Shown: positions 34,378-34,734 of the stretch, piece after piece
Position numbering within the stretch: the first letter of the stretch is position 1
How the letters are laid out: each line of letters starts with the position of its first letter
NCBI GenBank assembly: GCA_905339215.1
Contig: CAJPFN010000083.1
Location: 1-34,734 of the forward strand
Length of the DNA stretch: 34,734 nt
Direction of reading: 5' to 3'
Source: Rhizobiaceae bacterium
Lineage (GTDB): Bacteria; Pseudomonadota; Alphaproteobacteria; Rhizobiales; Rhizobiaceae
The notes under the pieces: model-generated
The model's database searches: none
Seen by the model: only the letters and a program-made list of their open reading frames with translations
Told to the model about the DNA's origin: nothing
Position numbers and translations under genes: made by a program

Positions 34378-34629
34378 ATGAAAAGGGACATTAGGCCCGA
34401 ACAACTGCGAGCAGCCCGCGCGCTTATCAACTGGACCCGAGAGGACTTGGCAGCTGCGTCAGGTGTGACGATTCGAACTCTAGCACGGATCGAAAATGGG
34501 CAGACCGTACCGCGCGCCACAACGTTGCAGTCGCTAATCCGGTCGTTTGAGACCGCAGGTATTGAGTTCATCGCTGAAAACGGTGGTGGCGTCGGCGTGC
34601 GCCTAACAAGACGATCCGATTCGACTTAG
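34378..34629 (+). CDS. XRE-family helix-turn-helix regulator
   Basis: An 83-residue protein that is nearly all HTH_3 domain: EQLRAARALINWTREDLAAASGVTIRTLARIENGQTVPRATTLQSLIRSFETAGIEFI, ending in a basic tail. The start at ATG 34378 has AAGAAG upstream; ATG 34342 would add 12 residues across the GTCAC repeat. It is divergent from the unknown gene at 33632-34254 and is likely to control excision or transfer of the element. Confidence 0.88.
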   Translation: MKRDIRPEQLRAARALINWTREDLAAASGVTIRTLARIENGQTVPRATTLQSLIRSFETAGIEFIAENGGGVGVRLTRRSDST

Positions 34630-34641
34630 GTTCGGTCGAAG

Positions 34642-34670
34642 GCTCTCGCCCGACCGCGTCGGGCGAGAGC
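34642..34670 (+). terminator. strong hairpin downstream of XRE gene
   Basis: GCTCTCGCCCGAC (34642-34654) and GTCGGGCGAGAGC (34658-34670) form a perfect 13-bp stem with a 3-base loop, 12 bases after the stop codon. No T-tract follows, so it may be an imperfect terminator or mRNA-stabilising structure. Confidence 0.55.
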
Positions 34671-34734
34671 GGATCGGAGACGTCACTCCCCGTTTCGGCG
34701 GCTGGGGCGGGACCAGATGAGGCTGTAGCTTTCG

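Overview
The window is a high-GC alphaproteobacterial accessory region. The relaxase/RepA/DUF2840/DUF736 gene set, the Tat-exported multicopper oxidases and the dipeptide-type ABC operon suit Hyphomicrobiales (Rhizobiales) or a neighbouring order; this is inference and no rRNA or tRNA is present to fix it. It is a mosaic of three blocks joined by decayed sequence.

Block 1 (1-14460) is a copper-handling island with two arms. The rightward arm carries the 3' part of a ba3-type haem-copper oxidase subunit I-like gene, a small membrane protein, a CueR-type promoter with an HMA copper chaperone, a CPH-type (CopB) P-type ATPase, a small Cys-rich exported protein, a multicopper oxidase, a Met-rich Spy-like protein, an SRPBCC protein and a cytochrome c'-like protein. 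The leftward arm, read from about 14440 down, carries a His/Cys-rich exported protein, a small lipoprotein, a TolC-type lipoprotein, a second multicopper oxidase, a cupredoxin, a CusF-like protein, a 38-residue membrane peptide, a DUF411 protein, then a second CueR-type promoter with a second HMA chaperone, a glutaredoxin-MauE gene broken by an in-frame amber codon, and a DUF305 membrane protein. Together they would bind, oxidise and export copper across the periplasm. The oxidase-like protein lacks several residues expected of the oxygen-reducing centre, which makes it the most unusual gene here.

Block 2 (about 14600-26711) starts with an IS5-type transposase wreck, an EamA transporter, remnants of an SDR gene, a TetR regulator and a GMC oxidoreductase whose 5' part is joined to a headless TlpA-type thioredoxin. 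After a gene-poor stretch comes a tightly coupled leftward operon: HAD phosphatase, two ABC permeases, a family 5 binding protein, a metallophosphoesterase and a double-ATPase protein. A divergent LysR regulator gene is frameshifted. Two phosphatase-type enzymes in a solute-uptake operon suggest, but do not prove, a phosphorylated substrate.

Block 3 (27038-34734) is the processing and replication module of an integrative conjugative or mobilisable element: VirD2-like relaxase (DUF3363), lytic transglycosylase, DUF736, TraF-type peptidase, DUF2840, RepA, AlpA-like HTH, a split DUF6499/DUF2285 gene, an unknown gene with a probable frameshift, and an XRE regulator. A candidate oriT (12-bp inverted repeat, flanking direct repeats and an IncP-like nic sequence) lies upstream of the relaxase, and short direct repeats lie inside repA. 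TraG and the Trb secretion genes are not beside the relaxase, and no ParA gene lies between RepA and DUF2840. Several lesions (amber stop, frameshifts, internal deletions) suggest much of the region is decaying, although sequencing error must be excluded for the single-base cases.
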